Below are positions 14,411 through 20,462 of a stretch of 21,619 nt of DNA, one piece after another. The stretch is from contig CALERQ010000235.1 in assembly GCA_937907305.1 (NCBI GenBank), forward strand, positions 1-21,619. Direction: 5' to 3'. The translations under genes and the position numbers were made by a program. The number at the start of each line of letters is the position of its first letter. The stretch's first letter is position 1. Below the pieces are notes generated by a model. The model saw only the letters and a program-made list of their open reading frames with translations, did no database searches and was not told the origin of the DNA. This stretch comes from an uncultured Clostridia bacterium. GTDB lineage: Bacteria > Bacillota > Clostridia > Oscillospirales > Ruminococcaceae.

Positions 14411-15901
14411 ATGGATAAACAATATTACGAAGAAGCCCGCTGGCTGAAGGTCTACGATGAGTGCGAGCTGCTCATTATCGGCAGCGGCGCGGCCGGACAT
14501 TCCGCGGCAATTGCTGCGGCCCGGGCCGGCTGTCGAGATATCATCCTGATGGATCGCTATGGCTATTCCGGCGGCGATGTTACCGGCGGATATGTCATTA
14601 TGGTCCCGGATCTTTCCTGGTACGATAAACAGTTTGTAAAGGGTTTGCAGGAGGAATGGTTCCAGCGCATGAAGCACATTCCCGGCGCGGTGCGCGGTCC
14701 GGAGGGCGCCCAAATGGGCAGTACCGATCCGCTGCTTTGTGATAGCTGGAAGGCGATCCACGACTGCTGGAGCCGTGGGGAGGAGTCCCCCCACCGGCTG
14801 GTGCGTTCGGTCTATTTTGAACCGAACCAGCTGAAAATTGAGCTGGATAAGATGCTGCTGGAGGAACGGCAGTCTATCCGGGTGCTGTACCACAGTACCG
14901 GCGTATGCCCCATTATGGATGGGAACACTGTAAAGGGTGTAGTGTTTGAGAGTAAGGAAGGCCGCCAGGCCATCTTTGCCAAAGCGGTCATCGACGCCAC
15001 CGGCGATGGAGATATTTTTTCCCAGACCGGTGCGCCCTTTGCCAGCCTGGCGGATGCTGAGACCCGATCCAGCACCACAGCGCTGGTTTGGCGCATCGCG
15101 GGCATCAATTGGGATCTCTTTGAGGAATGGAAGCGTACCCGGCCGGAGGCCTTTGCGGCGCTGCGCGGCAGCATCAGCAAGATCGCCGGATTCCGGGCCA
15201 TGCCGCTGCCCACCAATTCCAATGAGATGTGCTGGATCAATAACTGGCATGCCGAAAAGGACTGTACCAAGATCAAGGACCAGACCGAGACCGAGATGGC
15301 GACCCGTGCCAGTATGCGGGAGGTGCTGGCCTACCTGAAGGAAGCTGTCCCCATGGCGTTCCGCAATGCGTATCTTTATGATATCGCGCCGCAACTGGGA
15401 GCCAGGTGCAGCCGCAGACTGACCGGTGAGTATGTGATGTCCGCGAATGACTGGGCCTTCGCGCATGAGTTTGAGGATGTTATTGCCTGGCACAGCACCA
15501 TCTGCTCCATCAATGATTGCGGACCGGTCGAGATCCCCTACCGGGCCATTGTCCCGCAGAAGGTGGAAGGCTTGCTGTGCCCCGGCAGGCACATTTCGGC
15601 GGATGATGTGGCCATCGATTGGCTGAACCTGATCCCCCAGTGTGTTGGTACCGGCCAGGCCGCCGGCGTAGCCGCCGCAGTAGCGCTTTCTCAGGGCACC
15701 AGCCTGCGTGGTGTGGATATCCGGCGGGTTCAGGACATCCTGGTGGAACAGGATGTTCCGCTGCCGAGAAACGAAAAGTTCCTCGCGATCGATAAGGGCT
15801 ATCAGGAGCTGGTGGAGGAAAAGAATCATGGCCTCTACACCAAGCTGGCCGCCAAAGCAAGGGAAAACGCCAAGGAGCTGGAAAGCTTCCATCAGTGGTA
15901 A
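14411..15901 (+). CDS. FAD-dependent oxidoreductase (FAD_oxidored type)
   Basis: This 496-residue flavoprotein has an N-terminal Rossmann FAD site: LLIIGSGAAGHSAA (20-33), then the acidic ribose residue in LMDRYGYSGGDVTGGYV (46-62). The GYSGGDVTGG stretch after the second strand is typical of the FAD_oxidored proteins related to fumarate reductase/succinate dehydrogenase flavoproteins. A C-terminal FAD-closing segment reads GLLCPGRHISADDVA, followed by GTGQAAGVAAAVAL. The ATG at 14411 has AAAAGGAG seven nucleotides upstream and lies 22 nt after the lysR stop. No Fe-S or cytochrome partner is adjacent. It may oxidise or reduce the C-C bond of the acid imported by the cassette, which is inference. 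By analogy, tricarballylate use in enterobacteria also pairs a LysR regulator, a flavoprotein and a carrier. Confidence 0.87.
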   Translation: MDKQYYEEARWLKVYDECELLIIGSGAAGHSAAIAAARAGCRDIILMDRYGYSGGDVTGGYVIMVPDLSWYDKQFVKGLQEEWFQRMKHIPGAVRGPEGAQMGSTDPLLCDSWKAIHDCWSRGEESPHRLVRSVYFEPNQLKIELDKMLLEERQSIRVLYHSTGVCPIMDGNTVKGVVFESKEGRQAIFAKAVIDATGDGDIFSQTGAPFASLADAETRSSTTALVWRIAGINWDLFEEWKRTRPEAFAALRGSISKIAGFRAMPLPTNSNEMCWINNWHAEKDCTKIKDQTETEMATRASMREVLAYLKEAVPMAFRNAYLYDIAPQLGARCSRRLTGEYVMSANDWAFAHEFEDVIAWHSTICSINDCGPVEIPYRAIVPQKVEGLLCPGRHISADDVAIDWLNLIPQCVGTGQAAGVAAAVALSQGTSLRGVDIRRVQDILVEQDVPLPRNEKFLAIDKGYQELVEEKNHGLYTKLAAKARENAKELESFHQW

Positions 15902-15937
15902 ATCAGCGGTGCGGGCTTGTCCCACGCCAAAAGCATA

Positions 15938-15965
15938 CCGGGCAGCGGAATGGCTGCCCGGTTTT
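15938..15965 (+). terminator. Intrinsic terminator of the carboxylate cassette
   Basis: CCGGGCAGC (15938-15946) pairs perfectly with GCTGCCCGG (15953-15961) across a 6-nt loop and is followed by TTTT. It lies 37 nt after the oxidoreductase stop. Confidence 0.88.
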
Positions 15966-16047
15966 CTGCGCCCTTTCTATTTTGTGCTTTCCGCGGGTTC
16001 GCCGCTGCGGATGCTGCTCCTGCTATCATTCCAGCAGAAACAGAGGC

Positions 16048-16132
16048 GCCGCCCGCAGGGCGGTTCGGCGAAGCCAAACCCGGCGGCTGTGCCGCCGAAG
16101 CCGTCCGTAGGACGGCTTGCCCTGCGGGCGGC
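16048..16132 (+). repeat. Cloverleaf GNA-triloop repeat, copy 3
   Basis: The outer 14-bp perfect stem is 16048-16061 with 16119-16132. Inner hairpins are 16062-16069/16073-16080 (loop GAA, one C-A mismatch), 16081-16087/16091-16097 (loop TGT) and 16098-16106/16110-16118 (loop GTA). The three hairpins and the outer stem abut with no unpaired base, so all 85 nt are accounted for by a four-way junction. It lies between convergent genes. The rest of 15966-16171 holds nothing I can identify. Confidence 0.88.
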
Positions 16133-16171
16133 CGGAAACGCGCCTACTCGTAAAAGAACCACCGCAGCGGC

Positions 16172-17035
16172 TCACCATAGGCTAAGCTGCTGCAGCGGCG
16201 TTTCGTACTTGTGCAGATATTGAAAGATGGCATCATTATTGTGCAGGATCCCGGCGGCTTCACACCGCGCGTGGAATAGCCGCATCAGCCGGTCGTTGTG
16301 GGGACTGGTCACCTCATAACGGTCGCCGTAGATGCGGCGGTAACGCTCGCTCAGGCCGGGGAACAGCTCATCCAGTCGGGCATAAAAGTATTCCCGGCTG
16401 CCTTCCCGCAGCGTCAGCCCCATGCCAAAGCAGAGGATTCCCCGTACACCGGCTTCCTCGCAGCGGTCCAGCAGGGCGGAGATATTCTCCTCGGTATCGT
16501 TGATAAAAGGTAAAATGGGGGAAAGCCACACCACCGTGGGAATACCGGCCTTCTGCAGCTCCCGCAGTACCTCACAGCGGCGGGCGGTGGTGCATACATT
16601 CGGCTCCAGCTTGCGGCACAGTGTCTCATCAGCGGTGGTCAGGGTCATTTGTACTACGCATTTGGCTTTCTGTTGGATGCGGCACAGCAGGTCAAGGTCC
16701 CGTAGGATCAGGTCACTTTTAGTGATGACGGTAAAGCCGCAGCCATAGCGCTCCACCACCTCCATCGCCCGGCGGGTCAGCCGCAGCTCTGCCTCCAGCG
16801 GCAGGTAGGGGTCGGTCATGGAGCCGGTCCCCACCATGCAGGGGGCTCTGCGGCGCCGCAGGGTGTCCTCCAGCAGTTCCACGGCGTTCTGCTTTACCTC
16901 CACATCCTCAAATACATGATCGATGTGATAGCACCGGCTGCGGGAATCACAGTAGATACACCCATGGGTGCAGCCCCGGTACAGGTTCATATTTCCCCCG
17001 GCGGAAAGGATTCCCTTCGCCATTACATAGTGCAT
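16172..17035 (-). CDS. SPL-family radical SAM protein
   Basis: This 287-residue radical S-adenosylmethionine enzyme has the cluster-binding motif CTHGCIYC (C22, C26, C29: C-x3-C-x2-C) in the context NMNLYRGCTHGCIYCDSRSR. That context is typical of the spore-photoproduct-lyase-like group of radical SAM proteins. Further family features are the GTGSMTDPYLPLE segment (about 69-81) and TVITKSDLILRDLDLL (about 101-116). The substrate is unknown; most members of this group are uncharacterised, and the C-terminus shows no extra cysteine cluster. AAGGAG seven to eight nucleotides before the ATG at 17035 supports the start. It follows the XRE-type membrane regulator by 12 nt on the same strand, so the two are co-transcribed. 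Calling it spore photoproduct lyase itself would go beyond the evidence. Confidence 0.88.
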   Translation of the reverse strand: MHYVMAKGILSAGGNMNLYRGCTHGCIYCDSRSRCYHIDHVFEDVEVKQNAVELLEDTLRRRRAPCMVGTGSMTDPYLPLEAELRLTRRAMEVVERYGCGFTVITKSDLILRDLDLLCRIQQKAKCVVQMTLTTADETLCRKLEPNVCTTARRCEVLRELQKAGIPTVVWLSPILPFINDTEENISALLDRCEEAGVRGILCFGMGLTLREGSREYFYARLDELFPGLSERYRRIYGDRYEVTSPHNDRLMRLFHARCEAAGILHNNDAIFQYLHKYETPLQQLSLW

Positions 17036-17047
17036 GCTGCCGCTCCT

Positions 17048-17626
17048 TTATTGTTGTCCCCGCTTTTTCCAAATGATCGCCAGCGCTATTCCGCCGATGA
17101 TGAAGATGCCACCGAGGCCGCAGATCACATCGGCAAAGATAAGCGGGAACCGGAAGGCGGCGGACATGTTGCCCATACCGCTCATGCTGCCCCAGGAGCC
17201 TACCGAACTCCATGTGCTGTCCCCCATGGAAAGCATGCTGCCGAAGCCAAAGCGCGCCAGCAGCCCCACCAGCAGGATACCCAGCCCCTGCGCTGCCACG
17301 ATGTACCCGGCAATATAGCCCTTTTCCCGGAACAGCCGCCCGATATGCCGCGGCAGATGGTTCAGCCATTCCGGGGTGGGAGCGGGCTGCTGTACCGTTT
17401 CCGCCGCGGTATAGGTTGGGGAGGGATCCTCCTTGCCCAGCAGCAGGGTGTCGGTGGAAATATCCAGTGCCGCTGCCAGCGCGATGATGCGTTCGGCATC
17501 GGGGGTGGCTTCGCCGGTCTCCCATTTACTGATGGCCTGCCGGCTGACCCCCAGCCGCTCCGCCAGTTCCTCCTGGGAATACCCGGCCCGTTTGCGGTAG
17601 TATGCGATGCGTTCGCCCAGTGTCAT
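17048..17626 (-). CDS. XRE-family HTH regulator with C-terminal membrane segments
   Basis: This 192-residue protein has an N-terminal Cro/C1-type helix-turn-helix (residues 4-58: LGERIAYYRKRAGYSQEELA, then RLGVSRQAISKWETGEATPD). A Pro/Thr-rich linker (68-90) follows, then two hydrophobic segments (about 105-124 and 160-186) separated by a Gly/Ser/Met-rich stretch, and a basic tail. It is therefore a membrane-tethered DNA-binding protein, possibly sensing an envelope signal. The ATG at 17626 has AAAGGAG eight nucleotides upstream and begins exactly at the conserved domain; the in-frame upstream extension is poorly supported. It is the first gene of an operon with the radical SAM gene. A perfect 7-1-7 palindrome about 90 nt upstream could be its operator. 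Confidence 0.85.
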   Translation of the reverse strand: MTLGERIAYYRKRAGYSQEELAERLGVSRQAISKWETGEATPDAERIIALAAALDISTDTLLLGKEDPSPTYTAAETVQQPAPTPEWLNHLPRHIGRLFREKGYIAGYIVAAQGLGILLVGLLARFGFGSMLSMGDSTWSSVGSWGSMSGMGNMSAAFRFPLIFADVICGLGGIFIIGGIALAIIWKKRGQQ

Positions 17627-17683
17627 ATTATTTTCTCCTTTCGGGTCATTTCTTTTGTTTGCAATCCCATCATAAAGGAAGAG

Positions 17684-17701
17684 CCGGTGGCAGGCCACCG
17701 C
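17684..17701 (-). terminator. Weak hairpin between the Dabb gene and the XRE gene
   Basis: CGGTGG (17685-17690) and CCACCG (17695-17700) form a stem with a 4-nt loop, followed on the minus strand by a pyrimidine-rich stretch (CTCTTCCTTT). It could end the Dabb transcript or fold in the XRE leader. Confidence 0.4.
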
Positions 17702-17718
17702 TTTTCGTTGGATTTTCC

Positions 17719-17733
17719 GCAACCAATGGTTGC
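17719..17733. promoter_or_regulatory. Perfect 15-bp palindrome, candidate operator
   Basis: GCAACCA (17719-17725) and TGGTTGC (17727-17733) are perfect inverted arms around one base. The site lies 93 nt upstream of the XRE-type gene and 10 nt after the Dabb gene stop. No T run follows on the minus strand, so a terminator is less likely than a protein-binding site. Confidence 0.5.
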
Positions 17734-17742
17734 AAAAGGGCG

Positions 17743-18027
17743 TTATACCTCAAAATCGAAGGCTGAGCGCTCGGCCATTACCTCATGCACAAAGTCGGAA
17801 GCTGCCACATGCAGCGGATGGTTCTTGTAGTGCTTCAGCGCCGCCAGGTCGTCAAAATCCGCCGTCAGGCACACATCATACTGGTGGCTGTTGCAGTCCC
17901 GGTCAATGCGCAGCCCATGCAGTCCCTCTATTTTGCCGTTGAGCCCTTCCAGCTTTTCCTTCATCAGCCGGACATTCTCTTCTTTGTTTTCGTCCTTCAG
18001 GCGGTACATCACGATATGCCGTACCAT
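17743..18027 (-). CDS. Dabb-domain (stress-responsive A/B barrel) protein
   Basis: This 94-residue protein matches the Dabb family of small dimeric ferredoxin-like alpha/beta barrels. It opens MVRHIVMYRLKD, has an amphipathic helix with LMKEKLEGLNGKI, the strand IDRDCNSHQYDVCLTADFDD, and ends with ALKHYKNHPLHVAASDFV. The conserved H-x-x-H region (YKNHPLHVA) is present. Some members carry out cyclisation or decarboxylation steps, but bacterial stand-alone members mostly have unknown roles. The ATG at 18027 has AAAGGAG at about 10 nt; a longer in-frame reading to 18258 has no ribosome-binding site and enters the divergent gene. It has its own promoter. Confidence 0.88.
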   Translation of the reverse strand: MVRHIVMYRLKDENKEENVRLMKEKLEGLNGKIEGLHGLRIDRDCNSHQYDVCLTADFDDLAALKHYKNHPLHVAASDFVHEVMAERSAFDFEV

Positions 18028-18053
18028 AAAAATCACACTCCTTTTCTTTTTCC

Positions 18054-18083
18054 AGTATACCCGCCGGGCGGTGATACCGTCAA
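18054..18083 (-). promoter_or_regulatory. Promoter of the Dabb-domain gene
   Basis: The minus strand has TTGACG (18078-18083), an 18-nt spacer and TATACT (18054-18059), 27 nt upstream of the start codon. Confidence 0.7.
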
Positions 18084-18133
18084 GCCCCGGCGCATACAAA
18101 TAGCAGAAGAAGCGGCAAAAGGAGGCGTGGCCC

Positions 18134-18997
18134 ATGATATGGTGGAAACGACTTTTGGTGATGGCGCTGGCGGCAGTACTGCTGCTGGGCGCGGTATGGT
18201 GGGGCAGCGGAAAAATCCTGCCGGCGATGCGCCAGCTTTCGGTTACACAGGAGGTCAAGCTCCCGGTGCTGATGTATCACGGCATCCATTCCAATCCCCA
18301 AAAGGCAGGGGATTATGTCATCACACCGCAGGCTTTGGAGGAGGACCTCCTTTATTTACAGCGTCAGGGCTGCACTACCGTGGTGATGAGCGATCTCATT
18401 GCCTATGTGCAGCAGGGTACGCCTCTGCCGGAAAAGCCGGTGATGATCACCTTTGATGACGGTTACTATAATAACTATCTGAATGCCTACCCGCTGCTGC
18501 AAAAGTATCAGATGAAAGCCGTTATTTCCATCATTGTGGGGGAAACCGATAAATACAGTGAGCTGGATGAAAATAAGGAAAACTATTCCCACATTACCTG
18601 GAATATGATCAACGAAATGATGGAAAGCGGCCTCATCGAGATCCAGAACCACACCTACGAGCTGCACAAGACCGGGAATCCCCGCCGCGGTGCCGCCCAG
18701 CGCAAGGATGAAACCACCGAACAATATTTTGCCGCCGTGGGTGCCGATTTGAAAAAAGCCCAGGACCGCATAGAGGAGATGACCGGCTGGCGGCCCAATA
18801 CCTTTACCTATCCGTTTGGCTCTTACAGCCGCCACAGCCAGGAGCTGCTGGAGCAGCTGGGCTTTGCCGCTTCTCTCGGTGTGGAGGGCAAGCCGTTCTG
18901 CCTCACCCGGGATCCCGCCTGCCTTATCCGTATTCCGCGCTATACCCGCACCAGCCAAAAATCCGCCGAGGAATTGCTTTGCCATTTCTGGGATTGA
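18134..18997 (+). CDS. Polysaccharide deacetylase (NodB/CE4 family), membrane-anchored
   Basis: This 287-residue CE4-family deacetylase probably acts on peptidoglycan or another N-acetylated glycan outside the membrane. An N-terminal anchor or uncleaved signal (about 7-24) is followed by LPVLMYHGI (43-51), a common lead-in to this domain. Motif 1 is TFDDG (106-110, with the catalytic base and metal Asp), motif 2 is HTYELH (H173 and H178, metal ligands), and motif 3 is FTYPFG (224-229). The metal triad Asp-His-His is therefore intact. AAAAGGAGG eight nucleotides upstream supports the ATG at 18134. It is divergent from the Dabb gene. I see no clear promoter (TACAAA near 18095 is weak) and no strong terminator after it. 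Confidence 0.9.
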   Translation: MIWWKRLLVMALAAVLLLGAVWWGSGKILPAMRQLSVTQEVKLPVLMYHGIHSNPQKAGDYVITPQALEEDLLYLQRQGCTTVVMSDLIAYVQQGTPLPEKPVMITFDDGYYNNYLNAYPLLQKYQMKAVISIIVGETDKYSELDENKENYSHITWNMINEMMESGLIEIQNHTYELHKTGNPRRGAAQRKDETTEQYFAAVGADLKKAQDRIEEMTGWRPNTFTYPFGSYSRHSQELLEQLGFAASLGVEGKPFCLTRDPACLIRIPRYTRTSQKSAEELLCHFWD

Positions 18998-19077
18998 GCA
19001 GAGAGCGGGCTGCGCCGCCCCTTACTTTGTAGTGCCTTTCCCCATTCAGCACATATACCTACCCGGATTTCCACCCC

Positions 19078-19105
19078 TTGAAAAACCCGCCTTTTGGTGT
19101 ATAAT
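19078..19105 (+). promoter_or_regulatory. Promoter of the PfkB-family kinase gene
   Basis: TTGAAA (19078-19083), a 16-nt spacer and a perfect TATAAT (19100-19105) lie 32 nt before the start codon. Confidence 0.8.
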
Positions 19106-19137
19106 ATAGGGCAGTAAATCCAAAGGAGGATACCGCC

Positions 19138-20112
19138 TTGCCAAAAGAGATCGTCGGTATCGGCGCGGCCAATGTGGATATCATGGGCGAAAGCGCCGCC
19201 AGACTGGTGATGGAGGACAGCAACCCCGGCACCCTTTCGGTTTCCGTTGGGGGCGTCACCCGCAATGTCTGTGAGAATACAGCCCGGCTGGGGCTGCCTA
19301 CCCGCCTCATCACCACGGTGGGGGAGGACATGTACGGTGAGAAGATCCGCTCCTGGTGCCGGGAATGCGGCATCGCCACCGATAGCTTTATCACCCTGCC
19401 CGGGAAAAACAGCTCGTCCTATGTTTCCATCCACCGCAGCGATGGCGAAATGGCCGTCGCCCTCAGCGATATGCGCATCCTGCAGGAGTTGACCCCAGCC
19501 CGGCTGGAGCCTATGCGGGACAAGCTCTCAGCGGCCGCCGCCATTGTGGTGGATGGCTGCCTACCGCAGGAAACGCTGCGCTACATTATCCGTACCTTCG
19601 GGGGCAGTGTCCCCATCTTTGCCGATCCCGTTTCCACCGCCTACGCCCGCCGGATGCGCCCGGTGCTGCGTGGCATCGATACCCTGAAGCCCAACCGCCT
19701 GGAGGCCGAAATTCTTTCCGGCCGCTCCATCCGCTGCGAGGCGGACTACTTCCGGGCGGCGGAGGGCATCCTGGCGCAGGGGGTGCGCCGGGTCATCATC
19801 AGCGCCGGTTCCCGGGGCTGCTACTATGCCGATAACATGGGTCAGCGGCTGTGGAGCCGTACCCGCCCCCTGCAGCAGGTGGAAAACGCCACCGGAGCGG
19901 GTGATAGCTTCATGGCGGGGCTGCTTTACAGCGCGGCGCGGCGCTACTGGCTGGGGGATACCATGGACTTTGCCATGGGCGCGGCGCTGGCGGCTTTGCA
20001 GGCCCGCACCACCATCAATCCCTCCATCAGTCCGGAGCTGGTTTGGCAGCTGGTGCGGGAGCAGAAGCGCCCCCGTACCCCGGTGACCCCCACCGGTTTT
20101 GCAGGGAAATAA
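19138..20112 (+). CDS. PfkB-family carbohydrate kinase, pseudouridine kinase-like
   Basis: This 324-residue ribokinase/PfkB-family sugar kinase starts at TTG (19138), with AAAGGAGG eight nucleotides upstream and no alternative ATG nearby. Landmarks are VGIGAANVDIMG (6-17), GGVTRNVCENTARLG (38-52, very like the substrate loop of pseudouridine kinases), TLKPNRLEAEIL (182-193) and the ATP/anion-hole motif ATGAGDSF (251-258, with D256 the expected catalytic base). Pseudouridine kinases phosphorylate pseudouridine at the 5'-OH for RNA-nucleoside breakdown. The usual partner, pseudouridine-5'-phosphate glycosidase, is not adjacent, so substrate assignment is moderate; other nucleosides or sugars are possible. 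It is monocistronic, with its own promoter and terminator. Confidence 0.85.
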   Translation: MPKEIVGIGAANVDIMGESAARLVMEDSNPGTLSVSVGGVTRNVCENTARLGLPTRLITTVGEDMYGEKIRSWCRECGIATDSFITLPGKNSSSYVSIHRSDGEMAVALSDMRILQELTPARLEPMRDKLSAAAAIVVDGCLPQETLRYIIRTFGGSVPIFADPVSTAYARRMRPVLRGIDTLKPNRLEAEILSGRSIRCEADYFRAAEGILAQGVRRVIISAGSRGCYYADNMGQRLWSRTRPLQQVENATGAGDSFMAGLLYSAARRYWLGDTMDFAMGAALAALQARTTINPSISPELVWQLVREQKRPRTPVTPTGFAGK

Positions 20113-20167
20113 TGCCGCAAGATAGTTCTTTTGTGATGAATCCAGGCGGCAAAATAGCGATTTATTT

Positions 20168-20197
20168 AGCGGTATGTGTAAAAAGCATACCGCTTTT
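20168..20197 (+). terminator. Intrinsic terminator after the PfkB-family kinase
   Basis: AGCGGTATG (20168-20176) pairs with CATACCGCT (20186-20194), with TTTT at 20194-20197. It is 55 nt after the kinase stop and separates it from the pflB promoter region. Confidence 0.85.
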
Positions 20198-20222
20198 CTC
20201 TGCAATTTTGGCAATTTGCTGC

Positions 20223-20251
20223 TTGCATTAACTATACCAACATGGTATAGT
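20223..20251 (+). promoter_or_regulatory. Upstream candidate promoter with palindromic operator
   Basis: TTGCAT (20223-20228), a 17-nt spacer and TATAGT (20246-20251) form a possible promoter. The -10 lies inside a perfect 9-bp inverted repeat, ACTATACCA (20231-20239) and TGGTATAGT (20243-20251), with centre ACA. The geometry suggests a dimeric regulator that would block this promoter. The responsible protein is not identifiable here. Confidence 0.55.
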
Positions 20252-20295
20252 ATAAACATTCAGGAATAAGTGCAATACATTTCCGGAATAAACTC

Positions 20296-20313
20296 TTGTT
20301 AAACTCTTGACAA
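20296..20313 (+). promoter_or_regulatory. Rex operator (NADH/NAD+ sensing)
   Basis: TTGTTAAACTCTTGACAA matches the clostridial Rex consensus (TTGTTAA, four bases, TTAACAA) with one mismatch in the right half. It overlaps the -35 of the proximal pflB promoter, the expected location for repression. A Rex left-half-like TTGTGAA also occurs at 20379-20385. Confidence 0.75.
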
Positions 20314-20335
20314 CTTGTGAGAAGTAGAATACAAT
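20307..20335 (+). promoter_or_regulatory. Proximal promoter of pflB
   Basis: TTGACA (20307-20312), a 17-nt spacer and TACAAT (20330-20335) form a near-consensus promoter. The resulting leader would be about 120 nt, containing a small dyad CACAAG/CTTGTG (20371-20383) but no recognised riboswitch. Confidence 0.85.
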
Positions 20336-20462
20336 AAGCATGACAAAAAAGGCCCAGCCTGTGCACAGTCCACAAGCCTTGTGAAAAATATGTCCAAGAC
20401 GGCATAAAGCACGGCAAAAGCCCGAACCAATAAGAGAAAATGAACTGGGAGGTAACGAATTT

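Noticed and set aside
14327..15925. 532-codon minus-strand frame opposite the FAD oxidoreductase
   Set aside because: The plus-strand frame has a clear Rossmann FAD site and ribosome-binding site; the reverse frame has neither domain nor start signal.
16048..16132. tRNA or small structured RNA gene, suggested by the cloverleaf shape
   Set aside because: There are no anticodon-loop, T-loop or CCA features; the loops are 3 nt, and the same design recurs with changed stems at three intergenic sites, which fits a repeat family.
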